A DNA stretch of 8,248 bases, taken from positions 1 through 8,248 of the forward strand of contig JAOTYS010000194.1 of the NCBI GenBank assembly GCA_029861795.1, read 5' to 3'. The DNA is from Gammaproteobacteria bacterium. Its GTDB lineage: Bacteria; Pseudomonadota; Gammaproteobacteria; Arenicellales; JAOTYS01. The notes under the pieces are model-generated. The model searched no databases, was not told the origin of the DNA, and saw nothing but the letters and a program-made list of their open reading frames with translations. The position numbers and the translations under genes are program-made. Below are positions 1 through 5,677 of this stretch, one piece after another; the stretch's first letter is position 1, and every line of letters begins with the position of its first letter.

Positions 1-612
1 GGCCTTCGTCAGGGGGTACGCCCGAAGTGTCTTGGCGTAGGCCACGGCCTCCTCGAGCGTGCCGCCGTTTCTCGAAACCGGCCGCAACGCCACCGGGATG
101 GTGTAGGTGGCCGGCCGATAGACCAGGTACCCTTCGGGAACGTCGCCCGTGTAGCCCGGGGGCAGGAACAGGTACTTGCCGCCCTTGCCTTTGTCGTCGC
201 CAGCCGGACCGACGTCGGCGATCGGCTTCTGCCACAGGTCGAGGACGCTGCCGAAGTACTGGGTCTTTTCGGAAGCGGCGGGCACATCCAGAACGACCGG
301 GCCATCCTTGGTGTTCAGACAGACACTCACGTAGGGCACGTTGTTGTTCGCGGTCAGGAACCCGTGCCTGGAGACGAACGGCTGCGACACGTACACGATA
401 TCCTGGTGTTCGGCACCGAGTTCTTGCTGGCTCTGGCAGAACGCCTTCATGCTGACCGCCGGCATGCTCCAGATGACGGCCTGGGTGCCGCGCTGCAGCG
501 CGAGCTCATACTCAAGTGACTGGCTCGCCTTCGCATCTTCAGCGGCGGCGAACGGATTGATCGAGGGGATCAGGGTAAGAGCGAAAAATGCCGCTATGGT
601 AGATGATCTCAT
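1..612 (-). CDS. Exported DUF1254-family protein, N-terminal part (runs off window)
   Basis: This open frame of 204 codons has no stop before the window edge, so the C-terminal part is missing. It starts at ATG 612-610, preceded on the minus strand by a strong Shine-Dalgarno (AAGGAGGAGG). Residues 1-24 look like a signal peptide: MRSS, a hydrophobic core AAFFALTLIP, then an AAA|E cleavage-like site, so the protein is probably periplasmic. The mature part matches the DUF1254/DUF1214 pattern I know: YVSVCLNTKDGPVVLDVP (residues 94-111), YFGSVLDLWQKP (119-130), then the glycine-rich GKYLFLPPGYTGDVPEGY block (145-162) and VYRPATYTIPVALRP. Such proteins are usually about 450 residues, with DUF1214 at the C-terminus; their biochemical role is not established. 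Base composition is about two-thirds GC in the first 120 bases, clearly above the genes next to it, which suggests a different origin. Family call is fairly sure; function is unknown. Confidence 0.85.
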   Translation of the reverse strand, partial: MRSSTIAAFFALTLIPSINPFAAAEDAKASQSLEYELALQRGTQAVIWSMPAVSMKAFCQSQQELGAEHQDIVYVSQPFVSRHGFLTANNNVPYVSVCLNTKDGPVVLDVPAASEKTQYFGSVLDLWQKPIADVGPAGDDKGKGGKYLFLPPGYTGDVPEGYLVYRPATYTIPVALRPVSRNGGTLEEAVAYAKTLRAYPLTKA

Positions 613-626
613 TGCCTCCTCCTTCT

Positions 627-782
627 CTAATGTCCGTTGCTCGATTCATTCAAGGTTTTGCAGCCTACGCACTCAACCGACAACACCGGCAAATGCAGCT
701 CATAGAGCGTGTTGAGCACACCCGTCAGCGCGGCCTGATCGGCGAGCTGTCCTGACAGCGTGGTTTCAATGCTGCCATCGGG
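627..782 (-). pseudogene. Start-less remnant of a small conserved 'DQAALHG'-type protein
   Basis: An open stretch of 51 codons ends with TAG at 629-627 but is closed upstream by an in-frame TAG at 785-783 and contains no suitable start codon. The peptide PDGSIETTLSGQLADQAALT followed by GVLNTLYELHLPVLSVECVG closely resembles the C-terminal half of a small (roughly 70-80 residue) hypothetical family seen in many proteobacteria and cyanobacteria. That family usually has a DG.TTLTG.L.DQAALHG...I.DL.LPL.SV pattern after an N-terminal W..WF segment. Here the N-terminal half is missing: the bases upstream belong to the 34-codon ORF and do not encode the expected segment in any frame I read. I infer a decayed or truncated gene, made the more likely by its position directly next to the compositionally different DUF1254 gene. 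A functional short product from an unusual start cannot be ruled out. Confidence 0.6.
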
Positions 783-786
783 CTAT

Positions 787-891
787 TCACTTACCTTCCG
801 GCACCAACCATTTTCTATACTGCTGTTCATCGAGTTGTTTCAACTTGTTAAACTCGTTTGGATCTGACGCTCGCAAAGAATCAGATTTCAT
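787..891 (-). CDS. Small 34-residue ORF overlapping the upstream gene
   Basis: The ORF encodes 34 residues (MKSDSLRASDPNEFNKLKQL, then DEQQYRKWLVPEGK). Its ATG (891-889) lies inside the end of the 86-residue gene, in the arrangement ATGAAATCTGA, so start and stop overlap by 11 bases. No clear Shine-Dalgarno is visible; translation is probably coupled to the gene before it. The product is charged, helix-forming and has no signal peptide or membrane segment. The ending, with DP..F..LK..D..QY..WL, resembles tiny hypothetical proteins I associate with the same kind of neighbour gene, but I cannot name a family or function. The reading is supported mainly by the coupled start and the protein-like composition. 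It may be a genuine partner of the 86-residue protein, or a chance frame. Confidence 0.5.
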   Translation of the reverse strand: MKSDSLRASDPNEFNKLKQLDEQQYRKWLVPEGK

Positions 892-1141
892 TTAATTGGG
901 GTATTCTGCCCCATGCCAACACATCGCGATATTCCTGCTTTGCGGCGGTGATATATCGTGCAGGGTCAGGCAGCCCTTCTTCATCAGAGAGCTTTAGCGC
1001 TGCCAGTTGAACCCGATTCTTTTCTTTCTCACATTCCTCGTCACCGTACCTATCGAGAATCACCAGTATCTCCGAGACATCGCGATTGGGATACATCTCT
1101 TCGATCTTTGCAATGACAAGCTCACGTGTCGGCTTGACCAT
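881..1141 (-). CDS. Conserved small hypothetical protein (86 residues)
   Basis: The predicted product is a soluble, strongly charged, helical protein with no signal peptide, cysteines or transmembrane segment. Its central and C-terminal part, RVQLAALKLSDEEG then AAKQEYRDVLAWGRIPQ (residues 43-56 and 67-83), matches a recurrent pattern in small proteobacterial hypothetical proteins (RVQLAILKLS...AK.DYRDVLAWAE.P), so I regard it as a real conserved gene of unknown function. The N-terminal segment has ILDRYGDEECEKEKNRVQ. The ATG at 1141 is preceded by GAGG seven bases upstream on the minus strand. It lies 83 bases after the ferritin-like gene on the same strand and overlaps the following 34-residue ORF, so the three may be co-transcribed. 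No enzymatic motif is visible. Confidence 0.75.
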   Translation of the reverse strand: MVKPTRELVIAKIEEMYPNRDVSEILVILDRYGDEECEKEKNRVQLAALKLSDEEGLPDPARYITAAKQEYRDVLAWGRIPQLNEI

Positions 1142-1224
1142 ACGCTAGCCTCGCCAGTTCAGCGTCTGTTCCTTTTGAGCCGCGCAGACTTCGCTGTGTC
1201 GCCGACTTATGTTGGTTCGCAAAA

Positions 1225-1512
1225 CTATTCGTGCGTGATTGAGCTATCTGTGAAAAGGTAATCTTTGAGCTCCTTCTCAAACGTAGGATCTTTCCGGCGG
1301 ATCCATTCCAACACCATCGCGGCGTGCTCCTTCTCCTCGTCTCGGTTGTGAGCAAGAATTGCCTTTAAGCTAGAATCCGCACAGGCGTCGACGCGTTGAT
1401 TGTACCAATCTATTGCCTCGAGCTCTTCCATCAATGATGTTATCGCTCGATGCATATCTCTTGTCTCATTGGAAAGCTCTTCGATTGGTTCATGATAGCC
1501 TTCATTCGCCAT
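1225..1512 (-). CDS. Encapsulated-ferritin-like (EncFtn family) protein, short form
   Basis: The 95-residue product closely resembles the core of encapsulated ferritins such as the Rhodospirillum rubrum protein, which form an annular decamer that oxidises Fe(II) at a dimer-interface di-iron site. Residues equivalent to the R. rubrum ferroxidase ligands E32, E62 and H65 are present here as E30, E60 and H63, within SLMEELEAIDWYNQRVDA (26-43) and AHNRDEEKEHAAMVLEWIRR (54-73). The conserved W36 and Y37 are also present. The protein stops right after YLFTDSSITHE, where the family normally continues with a tail that carries the encapsulin-targeting peptide. No encapsulin gene lies in the window. 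The start is ATG 1512, preceded by GGAG seven bases upstream (minus strand). The terminator at 1672-1704 separates it from the cold-shock gene, so it probably has its own promoter in 1513-1671, although I saw no convincing one. Family assignment is strong; whether it is cargo is open. Confidence 0.9.
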   Translation of the reverse strand: MANEGYHEPIEELSNETRDMHRAITSLMEELEAIDWYNQRVDACADSSLKAILAHNRDEEKEHAAMVLEWIRRKDPTFEKELKDYLFTDSSITHE

Positions 1513-1671
1513 GATTTTGCTCCTTTGGTTTGGTTGCTATGTTGCTTGATCAACGATCTTTAAAACGCGGGGGCACAATGACCCGGCGGACGTGAACACA
1601 ATCAGGCAGTGTCTGACCTCGCCGTTTTTGCCGACAAGCACACCACAGTCAAATAAATCTATCCCCTCAGC

Positions 1672-1704
1672 AAAAAAAGGCGGTCCGGATGGACCGCCTT
1701 TTTT
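1672..1704. terminator. Bidirectional intrinsic terminator
   Basis: A perfect 8-bp stem, GGCGGTCC (1679-1686) and GGACCGCC (1691-1698), encloses a GGAT loop. It is flanked by seven A on the left and six T on the right, so it can work on either strand. On the minus strand it lies 40 bases beyond the stop of the cold-shock gene and should end that transcript before the ferritin-like gene. No plus-strand gene needing it lies immediately to the left. Confidence 0.9.
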
Positions 1705-1743
1705 AATCAGAATAGGGCACCGCGAGGTGCCTCACTCCAGTGG

Positions 1744-1947
1744 TTACGCCGATCGGAGATCTGCAGCGGCTTCTTTACCCCGCTCTTTGACGATCTCGTA
1801 GCTGACACGCTGGCCTTCGACCAGCGTCCCAAGCCCCGAGCGCTCCACTGCACTGATGTGCACGAACACGTCGCGCGAACCGTTTTCCGGCTGGATAAAG
1901 CCGAATCCCTTAGTGGGGTTGAACCATTTAACAGTACCTGTAGCCAT
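1744..1947 (-). CDS. Cold-shock protein, CspA family
   Basis: A 67-residue single cold-shock domain, the usual length for the family. It starts [20 protein letters not shown] with RNP1-like KGFGFI at residues 13-18, and has RNP2-like VFVHIS at 27-32, followed by the conserved GQ.V.(Y/F)EI..ERGKEAA.L pattern. Such proteins bind single-stranded RNA and DNA in the cytoplasm and act as RNA chaperones. The start ATG 1947 has GGAGG four bases upstream. A likely -10 at 2082-2077 would give a leader of about 120 bases, in keeping with the long 5' leaders of csp genes that mediate temperature control. The transcript probably ends at the hairpin at 1672-1704, making it monocistronic. Which csp paralogue (A, C, D or E type) it represents cannot be decided from sequence alone. 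Confidence 0.97.
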   Translation of the reverse strand: MATGTVKWFNPTKGFGFIQPENGSRDVFVHISAVERSGLGTLVEGQRVSYEIVKERGKEAAADLRSA

Positions 1948-2072
1948 TTGGCCTCCGTATTAAAAATCCACGCGCAAATCGGGCGCGGTGTCGAACAACC
2001 TTTTCGTCTTGGGTGTCTTAAAATGACCGTCCGGGTTCGGATGGGTAGCTGAAGGCAGGCCAGAACTTAGAT

Positions 2073-2081
2073 TGCTATCAT
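2073..2081 (+). promoter_or_regulatory. Candidate extended -10 promoter for the 2232 gene
   Basis: TGCTATCAT contains an extended -10 (TGn followed by TATCAT, one mismatch to TATAAT). I see no -35 at the right distance, which extended -10 promoters can tolerate. It would start transcripts near 2088, about 145 bases before the gene at 2232. It overlaps the minus-strand -10 almost base for base because CTATCATAG (2075-2083) is palindromic. Confidence 0.3.
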
Positions 2082-2105
2082 AGTATGGGGCCTATTTAGG
2101 CAAAG
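2077..2105 (-). promoter_or_regulatory. Candidate promoter of the cold-shock gene
   Basis: On the minus strand TATGAT (2082-2077) fits a -10 hexamer with one mismatch. The region 16-17 bases upstream (CTTTGCC around 2105-2099) is only a weak -35. The predicted transcription start near 2070 would leave a leader of about 120 bases before the cold-shock ATG. It shares its -10 bases with a plus-strand candidate. Inferred from pattern only. Confidence 0.35.
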
Positions 2106-2231
2106 AACAAGCGAAAAGGAGATAAATTTATTGTTCCCGATATTCGGGTTTAATTTACTGTTGAGCGACACACTTGCACTAACCCACATCTATATGTTCC
2201 GACTGCGACTGAACAATAACGGATTAGGTCG

Positions 2232-3242
2232 ATGTCTGTAGTATCAAATGGCCAGGTCGAGGCCACCAACTCACTCTCGCCGGCCGATCAATCCGTGGTC
2301 GAGCGCGCCATTCGCGATGGGGCGCGAGCGTACTTTGCGGCACGTCGCGAACGCATTCCGGATTTCGTCAAACAGCATTTCTCAGGCAGCGCTGCGATGC
2401 GTCTAAATCGTCGGGCGCTTGGATGGGATCTATTACGAGGACCCGCTAACTTGATGTGGGCGGCTCCCTATTTGTTGGGACGAATTGTGGCAGCGGCCTT
2501 GCGCCGCCTGGGATGGCCAAAGGCAGCGGGTGTTCTTGATCGACTTCCTGTCGGGTTTCCAACCTGCGTGCAACGGGAAGTGGAATGGCTTGTGTATTCA
2601 CAATTGCTAGAGTTGCCGATCAATCAACTTGGGAGACAATGTCGCGAGAACGCATTGATGCAAGCGATAGTGTCACAGCCTGAGCTTGCAACACTGCTCG
2701 AGAGCTATGTAACACGTATCAACGAACGTGCAAGCGACCCAAGTTTTGAGCATGGGCTGCGCCAGCAGCTTGGACGTTATGCTGGAGCGAGACTGGCGGT
2801 GGCAGATCTTACCAGCGGTGTGCTCACCTTATCCGCTGGCTGGGCAGTACTCAACCAGATAACTCCTGGTGCACTTTCAACCGGCAGCGCCATTGCAGTC
2901 GTGATGGCAAAACAATCGGCGATCGCAAGCTTTATCCTGGGCCCGGGACTCGGCTCACTGTACTACTCCATATTTCCCGCCCAGGCGTCTGTCGGGCTGG
3001 TGGTCGGATCGACGATAATCGTGCTGGTTGCGCTTGGTATGCTATCAGCAGTGTCGGGTTTTGTAACCGACCCGTTACAGTATCGACTCGGCATACACGG
3101 CTGGCGTTTGCGTCGGCTTGTCGACGCACTGGAGCGGTCTTTCGAACACGGTGACGCACAAGGATATCGACCAAAAGACCACTATGCTGCCCGCGTGTTC
3201 GACTTTATAGATTTACTAAGAACCGTCGCGGGTATGGCTTAA
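2232..3242 (+). CDS. Membrane protein of unknown function (336 residues)
   Basis: I do not recognise this protein with certainty; it may belong to one of the proteobacterial DUF families of polytopic membrane proteins (DUF6635 came to mind, unverified). The N-terminal 60 residues are basic and soluble, with the segment ARAYFAARRERIPDFVKQHF at 31-50. Hydrophobic segments lie at about 72-90, 195-210, 217-249 (glycine- and alanine-rich, with FILGPGLGSLYYSIFP) and 253-278. A cytoplasmic-looking basic and amphipathic tail follows (GWRLRRLVDALERSFEHGD). The middle region (110-185) looks helical and soluble. ATG 2232 is the first good start after an in-frame TAA at 2217-2219; its Shine-Dalgarno is poor (AGG close to the ATG). 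The gene stands alone: it diverges from the cold-shock gene and converges on the transporter gene 87 bases downstream, so context gives no function. Confidence 0.85.
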   Translation: MSVVSNGQVEATNSLSPADQSVVERAIRDGARAYFAARRERIPDFVKQHFSGSAAMRLNRRALGWDLLRGPANLMWAAPYLLGRIVAAALRRLGWPKAAGVLDRLPVGFPTCVQREVEWLVYSQLLELPINQLGRQCRENALMQAIVSQPELATLLESYVTRINERASDPSFEHGLRQQLGRYAGARLAVADLTSGVLTLSAGWAVLNQITPGALSTGSAIAVVMAKQSAIASFILGPGLGSLYYSIFPAQASVGLVVGSTIIVLVALGMLSAVSGFVTDPLQYRLGIHGWRLRRLVDALERSFEHGDAQGYRPKDHYAARVFDFIDLLRTVAGMA

Positions 3243-3329
3243 GCCACGACATTCTTGACTTAACAACGACCACATATTCGACAATCTGGGCCACCTCTAG
3301 ATTGCGATAAGATGGCGCTCCTACATCAT

Positions 3330-4283
3330 TTAGTGAGTCGGAGCTAATCTCCTCCAAACACTGGTTAAGCGCTTCCAGTTCATTTCAACACTGACTGCGC
3401 CGCAGATAATAAATATGGCCATCCATTGTATGAATGTTACATCTTGGTTTAGAAACAGCAGGGTCAACGCGACCGCGATAACGGGCTTAAGAAAGAATAA
3501 GTAGCTGCCCCGTGTGATGTCGGGGACGGCGGCGAGCCCTCCAATCCACAAAAACTGCGTGATCGTGGTGTTCCATAGTGCGATGGTAAACAATGCGCCT
3601 ACCGAGACCATGGGACGATCGAACAAACTCGATGGATTGACCCAAACACCCCAGCTTAAGCCCACCATGAACCAGAGACCAATCGAACCCAGAGCCATAG
3701 TGATTGCGGTGATACGAAGCGCTCCATACTGAGTAATAAGTGGGCGCATCATTACGGTGAACGCTGCCACTGCAGCGGCGCATCCTACTGCAAGGAATAC
3801 TCCAAACAGATTGCTTGTATTGCCGGCAAGCCTGGCCAGATAACCATCCGTTAGCAACAACGCCACACCGATGATCGCGGCCACACCACTTAAAAGTCGT
3901 CCTCCCGAAATGCGTTGTTGATTGAGCCATAGGTTGGTTAACGCGACAAAAATTGGGATGCAGGTGACCGTTGTCGCTACTTGTGGGACCGTGGCGAAAT
4001 CCAGTGACCAATGAAATAACAAATAGCCTGCGGTTATCCCGAGTGCTGACAACCACAACAGACGAACCGGATGCTCTCGTAATGGTGTCAGCAGATCGCG
4101 GCTGTCCGCGAACAACAAAGCGATAAACACCAGTCCCGCGCCGCCCAATGAGAACCGCCATACTGAAAGCTCAGGTCCAGCAACGTTTGAGAGTACCGCC
4201 ACAAACTCGCTGGAAGCGTGACCGCACACGCCCACAAACACCGCGAGATACGCGATCCAAACATGTTTGCGCCAAAGTGACAT
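3330..4283 (-). CDS. EamA/DMT-superfamily transporter
   Basis: A 317-residue very hydrophobic protein with about ten predicted membrane helices (near 8-30, 37-60, 73-92, 99-120, 128-147, 158-180, 188-213, 225-251, 258-279 and 283-303). This is the two-times-five-helix architecture of the drug/metabolite transporter superfamily. Family-like features are the first-repeat pattern ELSVWRFSLGGAGLVFIALL, FHWSLDFATVPQVATTVTCI with PIF in helix 4, and the second-repeat TRGSYLFFLKPVIAVALTLL near the end of helix 9, equivalent to the EamA P.....L motif. It is expected to sit in the inner membrane and export small metabolites or amino acids; the substrate cannot be read from sequence. The start ATG 4283 has GGAGG about ten bases upstream. 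It converges on the 336-residue gene without a clear terminator between them and diverges from the gene at 4441. Confidence 0.9.
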   Translation of the reverse strand: MSLWRKHVWIAYLAVFVGVCGHASSEFVAVLSNVAGPELSVWRFSLGGAGLVFIALLFADSRDLLTPLREHPVRLLWLSALGITAGYLLFHWSLDFATVPQVATTVTCIPIFVALTNLWLNQQRISGGRLLSGVAAIIGVALLLTDGYLARLAGNTSNLFGVFLAVGCAAAVAAFTVMMRPLITQYGALRITAITMALGSIGLWFMVGLSWGVWVNPSSLFDRPMVSVGALFTIALWNTTITQFLWIGGLAAVPDITRGSYLFFLKPVIAVALTLLFLNQDVTFIQWMAIFIICGAVSVEMNWKRLTSVWRRLAPTH

Positions 4284-4359
4284 CAGGGATAATCCTCCAG
4301 AAACCCAGATGAGTTTATTATTAACGGAAAATACGCATTACAGTCGAAATTATCTCACT

Positions 4360-4388
4360 TTGCGACACAACAAGGCTTAGAATATAGA
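4360..4388 (+). promoter_or_regulatory. Candidate promoter for the 4441 and 4926 gene pair
   Basis: On the plus strand TTGCGA (4360-4365) and TATAGA (4383-4388) are separated by 17 bases, each matching consensus at four of six positions. It overlaps the minus-strand candidate for the transporter gene, so the two would compete or be co-regulated. Weak evidence. Confidence 0.25.
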
Positions 4389-4410
4389 GATCACAGGAGT
4401 TGCTACTCAA
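4381..4410 (-). promoter_or_regulatory. Candidate promoter of the EamA transporter gene
   Basis: On the minus strand TTGAGT (4410-4405) and TATATT (4386-4381) are separated by 18 bases and match the sigma-70 consensus at four and five of six positions. The transcript would start near 4374 and carry a leader of about 90 bases. Pattern-based inference only. Confidence 0.35.
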
Positions 4411-4440
4411 AGCATAAAAACGCATAAACCCTAATCCGGC

Positions 4441-4869
4441 TTGATCAAGAACCAGCAAATCATGCGCAAGGTAAGTGAGGTAATCTCCGTTGTCGCGCTA
4501 AGCACCTTAGTCAGTATAACTTTGTGGAGTGTGGTACGCGATTGGACCTACTTGACTAGCGTTGGTGGCTGGTTTGCCGTGCTGGGTCAAACATTGGCAG
4601 TGATCACGGCGTTGGCGATGATAGTTATCGTCATAGGACTCGCACTGGCGCTGCTAGCCCTACCCGTTCTTTTATATTTCTTAGCTATCGGGAGAATGGA
4701 CGAGTATCGTACGTTTTCACAAATGCTACATCTAATGATACGGACAATCGGAGCACAACTTCGCACCTTTGGTGGAAGGATCTTAATGGCCGTCGATTAT
4801 GGGTGGAAACTTTTGTGGTGGGGGCATTGGTATATGCGTTCTTTTGTTCGAAATTGTTTGGGACGCTGA
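4441..4869 (+). CDS. Small membrane protein of unknown function
   Basis: The frame is open after a TAA at 4432-4434, so the start must be TTG 4441 (142 residues) or ATG 4462 (135 residues, MRKVSEVISV). Neither has a visible Shine-Dalgarno; ATG 4462 is an equally good choice. The protein has a hydrophobic helix at about 14-32 and a long hydrophobic stretch at about 42-83 (FAVLGQTLAVITALAMIVIV and IGLALALLALPVLLYFLAIG) that could hold two helices. An aromatic and basic C-terminal part follows (WKLLWWGHWYMRSFVRNCLG). I recognise no family. It lies 56 bases upstream of the 4926 gene on the same strand, so the two are probably co-transcribed; both are membrane-associated. Confidence 0.65.
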   Translation: MIKNQQIMRKVSEVISVVALSTLVSITLWSVVRDWTYLTSVGGWFAVLGQTLAVITALAMIVIVIGLALALLALPVLLYFLAIGRMDEYRTFSQMLHLMIRTIGAQLRTFGGRILMAVDYGWKLLWWGHWYMRSFVRNCLGR

Positions 4870-4925
4870 AACCGAATCGATCAGACGTGTATGTTTGAAC
4901 ATAGTCATGATCGAGAAAGAATTGA

Positions 4926-5615
4926 ATGAATACTGACGTGAGTGAGTCGATGCCTGCAGGTCCCAAAAGGCGATTCGGTGGGTTAAAGCTCTTTCTTCTA
5001 GTTGCCGTAGTGGCGGTGATCACTTCGATCCTCACCGTTTGGCTGACCACAACATATCTGTTCCCCAAGGAGTTCAAACCGGTCGAGCTCAGCGATAGAG
5101 AGCAGGAGAATCTCTCCGCCAAACTTGAAAGACTGGATCCCACGACACGCGCAAGCACAGCGGCTCGCCTGAGCGACGACGGCAATGACTTGACTCCAGA
5201 ACGTTACATTGAGGATGAGGCCAAGCGCGAGGTCCACTTCTCCGAGCGCGAGGTAAACGCGCTATTAGCGAAAAATACAGACCTCGCACGCAAGCTCTCC
5301 ATTGATCTGTCCCAGGATTTAGCAAGCGCGAAGCTGTTGTTACCGCTCGATCCTGATTTTCCGATCCTGGGTGGGCAGACACTAAAACTCACGGCGGGGC
5401 TGGAGCTGCGCTACGCCGACGGACACCCAGTTGTGATGCTGCGTGGCGTTAGCCTGTGGGGCGTGCCCATCCCTAATGCCTGGTTAGGCGGTATTAAGAA
5501 CGTCGATCTGGTGCGTGAGTTTGGCGGTAGCGGTGGTTTTTGGAAGGCATTCTCAGACGGGGTTGAATACATCCGTGTTGAGGACGGCAAGCTTAGCGTC
5601 AAGCTCAAGGAATAA
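4926..5615 (+). CDS. Membrane-anchored conserved hypothetical protein (229 residues)
   Basis: Residues 1-19 are soluble and basic near the membrane (GPKRRFGG), then a single transmembrane helix spans about 20-46 (LKLFLLVAVVAVITSILTVW). The remainder, about 180 residues, is probably periplasmic. The C-terminal half carries a conserved-looking block: HFSEREVNALLAKNTDLARK, then LPLDPDFPILGGQTLKL, GVSLWGVPIPNAWLGGIKNV and a closing EFGG..GFWKAFSDGVE.IRVEDGKL. I recall similar gammaproteobacterial proteins, sometimes carrying unreliable enzyme annotations such as arginine N-succinyltransferase; nothing here supports that activity. The pattern of alternating strands recalls lipid-binding or envelope proteins, but that is only a guess. 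The start ATG 4926 has a weak GAGAAAGA upstream. It follows the 4441 gene and lies 62 bases before typA, which has its own -10-like element. Confidence 0.85.
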   Translation: MNTDVSESMPAGPKRRFGGLKLFLLVAVVAVITSILTVWLTTTYLFPKEFKPVELSDREQENLSAKLERLDPTTRASTAARLSDDGNDLTPERYIEDEAKREVHFSEREVNALLAKNTDLARKLSIDLSQDLASAKLLLPLDPDFPILGGQTLKLTAGLELRYADGHPVVMLRGVSLWGVPIPNAWLGGIKNVDLVREFGGSGGFWKAFSDGVEYIRVEDGKLSVKLKE

Positions 5616-5642
5616 CGATTCGAGCTCGGCGCGTTTTTGCGC

Positions 5643-5648
5643 TACAAT
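5643..5648 (+). promoter_or_regulatory. Candidate -10 element of typA
   Basis: TACAAT in GCGCTACAATCGCGCG matches the -10 consensus at five of six positions and sits 35 bases before the typA start. No good -35 is present at 17-18 bases upstream (the bases there read TTCGAG). The transcript would begin near 5655, leaving only about 23 untranslated bases. Confidence 0.4.
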
Positions 5649-5677
5649 CGCGCGCCTCTTCTATCTGTTCAGTTCCC

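Noticed and set aside
9..305. 98-codon minus-strand ORF
   Set aside because: It is out of frame with the DUF1254 reading, which carries the signal peptide, Shine-Dalgarno and family motifs.
1007..1261. 84-codon plus-strand ORF
   Set aside because: Antisense to the 86-residue gene and the end of the ferritin-like gene; no family resemblance and no ribosome-binding site.
2136..2148. CCCGA-TAT-TCGGG hairpin
   Set aside because: Only five base pairs and no T-run; too short to call a terminator, and an operator role is unsupported.
3243..3329. Search for a terminator between two convergent genes
   Set aside because: The only inverted match (GCTCC...GGAGC) has a long loop and no T-run; nothing supportable.
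3487..4161. 224-codon minus-strand ORF
   Set aside because: Shadow frame of the EamA transporter gene; the composition is not that of a membrane protein and the real frame covers the same bases.
4685..5185. 166-codon minus-strand ORF
   Set aside because: Antisense to two plus-strand genes with better protein features; no motif seen.
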